Source: CAG-177 sp003514385 (GTDB taxonomy: Bacteria; Bacillota; Clostridia; Oscillospirales; Acutalibacteraceae). Taken from it: a DNA stretch of 64,000 bases. The notes beneath the pieces were generated by a model that was not told the origin of the DNA, did not search any database, and was given only the letters and a program-made list of their open reading frames with translations. Both the position numbers and the translations under genes were made by a program. This document shows, in pieces, positions 63,180-64,000 of this stretch. Location of the stretch: the NCBI GenBank assembly GCA_051920445.1, contig JBPPLN010000001.1, positions 620,001-684,000 on the forward strand, read 5' to 3'. The stretch's first letter is position 1. Each line of letters starts with the position of its first letter.

Positions 63180-64000
63180 ATGAAAACCAAAAGCAAAAAT
63201 AAGAAGCTGCGCATCGCGCTCGGAATATGCATACCGCTCATAATCATTATCGCTGCGGCGTTGGCAGTTGTTATGAAATACGGACCGACATTCGGGTTTT
63301 ATCTCGTCCCGCCGTCGGCAGAGCGCTACGGCAAGGACGCTCTTGCAACCATAGGCAAAAACGGGATATATTCGAGAAGCGACGAGTGGAAAAGCACTTA
63401 CGAAGAATGTCTCAAGATGATAGAAAACGCCGAGAGCTATGAGGACACATACCCCGCGATTAAAAAGGCTCTTTCGGTTTGCGGCGGCAAGCACTCAATG
63501 CTCATGACAAAATCGGAATCGCAGGACACAACCGAGAGCTATGACGAGGTTCTGCCCACCGTTTCGCTCGACGGCGATATTGCAATAATAAAACTCCCCG
63601 ATTTCCTCGGCACAGCCGAAGCGGGACAGAAATACGCAAAAGTCACGGAGGACTTCATCCACGAGAACCGCGATAAAATAAAGGGCGTTGTGCTCGACCT
63701 GCGCGGCAACACCGGCGGTGACATGGGTCCGATGGCGACGGCTGTCTCGTCGCTGCTCCCCGACGGCGAACTGATCTATTACCACTACCGCAGCTACGAT
63801 GTCCCGGTCACACTCAAAAACGGCGTTGTCAGCAATGCGGGCACGGGCGGCAGGAGCCTCTATCCCGAAGAGAAGCTGAATGTACCCGTTGCGATACTTA
63901 CCGACGACATGACTGCGAGCTCGGGCGAAGCTCTGACGCTCTGCTTCAGAGGACTCGAAAACACAAGGACTTTCGGCGCACCGACCGCTGGCTACACGAG
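63180..64000 (+). CDS. S41 family C-terminal processing-type peptidase, 3' end beyond window
   Basis: 273 residues are visible. A signal anchor lies at about 10-32, then a short N-terminal helical domain, then the tail-specific protease core. GVVLDLRGNTGGDMGPM (169-185) and TDDMTASSGEAL (241-252) are the family blocks; Ser248 is the catalytic serine and the partner lysine is expected beyond the window edge (the family has it about 25 residues later). No PDZ domain is seen between anchor and core, so it belongs to the PDZ-less group. It faces the cell surface. Substrate is unknown. Confidence 0.9.
   Translation, partial: MKTKSKNKKLRIALGICIPLIIIIAAALAVVMKYGPTFGFYLVPPSAERYGKDALATIGKNGIYSRSDEWKSTYEECLKMIENAESYEDTYPAIKKALSVCGGKHSMLMTKSESQDTTESYDEVLPTVSLDGDIAIIKLPDFLGTAEAGQKYAKVTEDFIHENRDKIKGVVLDLRGNTGGDMGPMATAVSSLLPDGELIYYHYRSYDVPVTLKNGVVSNAGTGGRSLYPEEKLNVPVAILTDDMTASSGEALTLCFRGLENTRTFGAPTAGYT

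Overview
The window looks like part of a draft or metagenome-assembled chromosome from a Gram-positive, probably gut-dwelling anaerobe of the Clostridia, most likely an Oscillospiraceae/Ruminococcaceae relative. Support: a nine-gene V-type ATPase operon, a CpsB/C/D-type tyrosine phosphatase/kinase capsule module, LicD, Gram-positive signal peptides, ROK and ECF regulators, PyrR attenuation, strong AGGAGG ribosome binding sites and sigma-A promoters. A run of 100 N at 30445-30544 is an assembly gap. The species assignment is inference.

Layout. 1-9 kb: an unusual ABC exporter with a DUF1854 partner, a decayed GNAT acetyltransferase, a GPH-type sugar symporter, a small IR element, two small membrane proteins, a Gfo/Idh/MocA oxidoreductase and an orphan secreted protein. 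8.8-13.6 kb: a ROK regulator divergent from a metallophosphoesterase and a domain-permuted GH3 beta-glucosidase. 13.6-13.9 kb: a promoter, a 19-20 bp closing helix and a terminator that together look like a stand-alone structured RNA gene.

14-39.8 kb (all minus strand): a Wzx/Wzy-type surface polysaccharide locus. Transcription starts at about 39.76 kb with an initiating sugar transferase, CpsC, CpsD, CpsB, a glycosyltransferase and LicD. Two very large secreted proteins with Tyr-rich wall/choline-binding-like repeats follow; one carries a phosphodiester glycosidase (NAGPA) domain. The locus then continues with glycosyltransferases, Wzy, acetyl/acyltransferases, Wzx and CapE-CapF-CapG, the UDP-N-acetyl-L-fucosamine pathway. 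Its middle is visibly more AT-rich than the flanks.

40-44 kb: a DMT transporter, a truncated sugar kinase pseudogene, an ECF sigma/anti-sigma pair with a textbook autoregulatory promoter, a cluster of palindromes and GTGAAAT-bounded hairpin arrays, and tRNA-Leu(UAA); this resembles a decayed island. 44-52.8 kb: V-ATPase operon (H-I-K-E-C-F-A-B-D), whose K subunit has the Na+-binding residue pattern. 53-64 kb: an MscS channel, a PRPP synthetase, a secreted neutral-ceramidase-like protein with a large glycoside hydrolase, a uraA-pyrR unit behind a readable PyrR attenuator, and the start of an S41 protease.

Functional picture: import and hydrolysis of plant or host glycosides, ion-motive ATP coupling, pyrimidine salvage control, and a possibly phosphocholine-decorated capsule whose own locus encodes the proteins that could bind and trim it.
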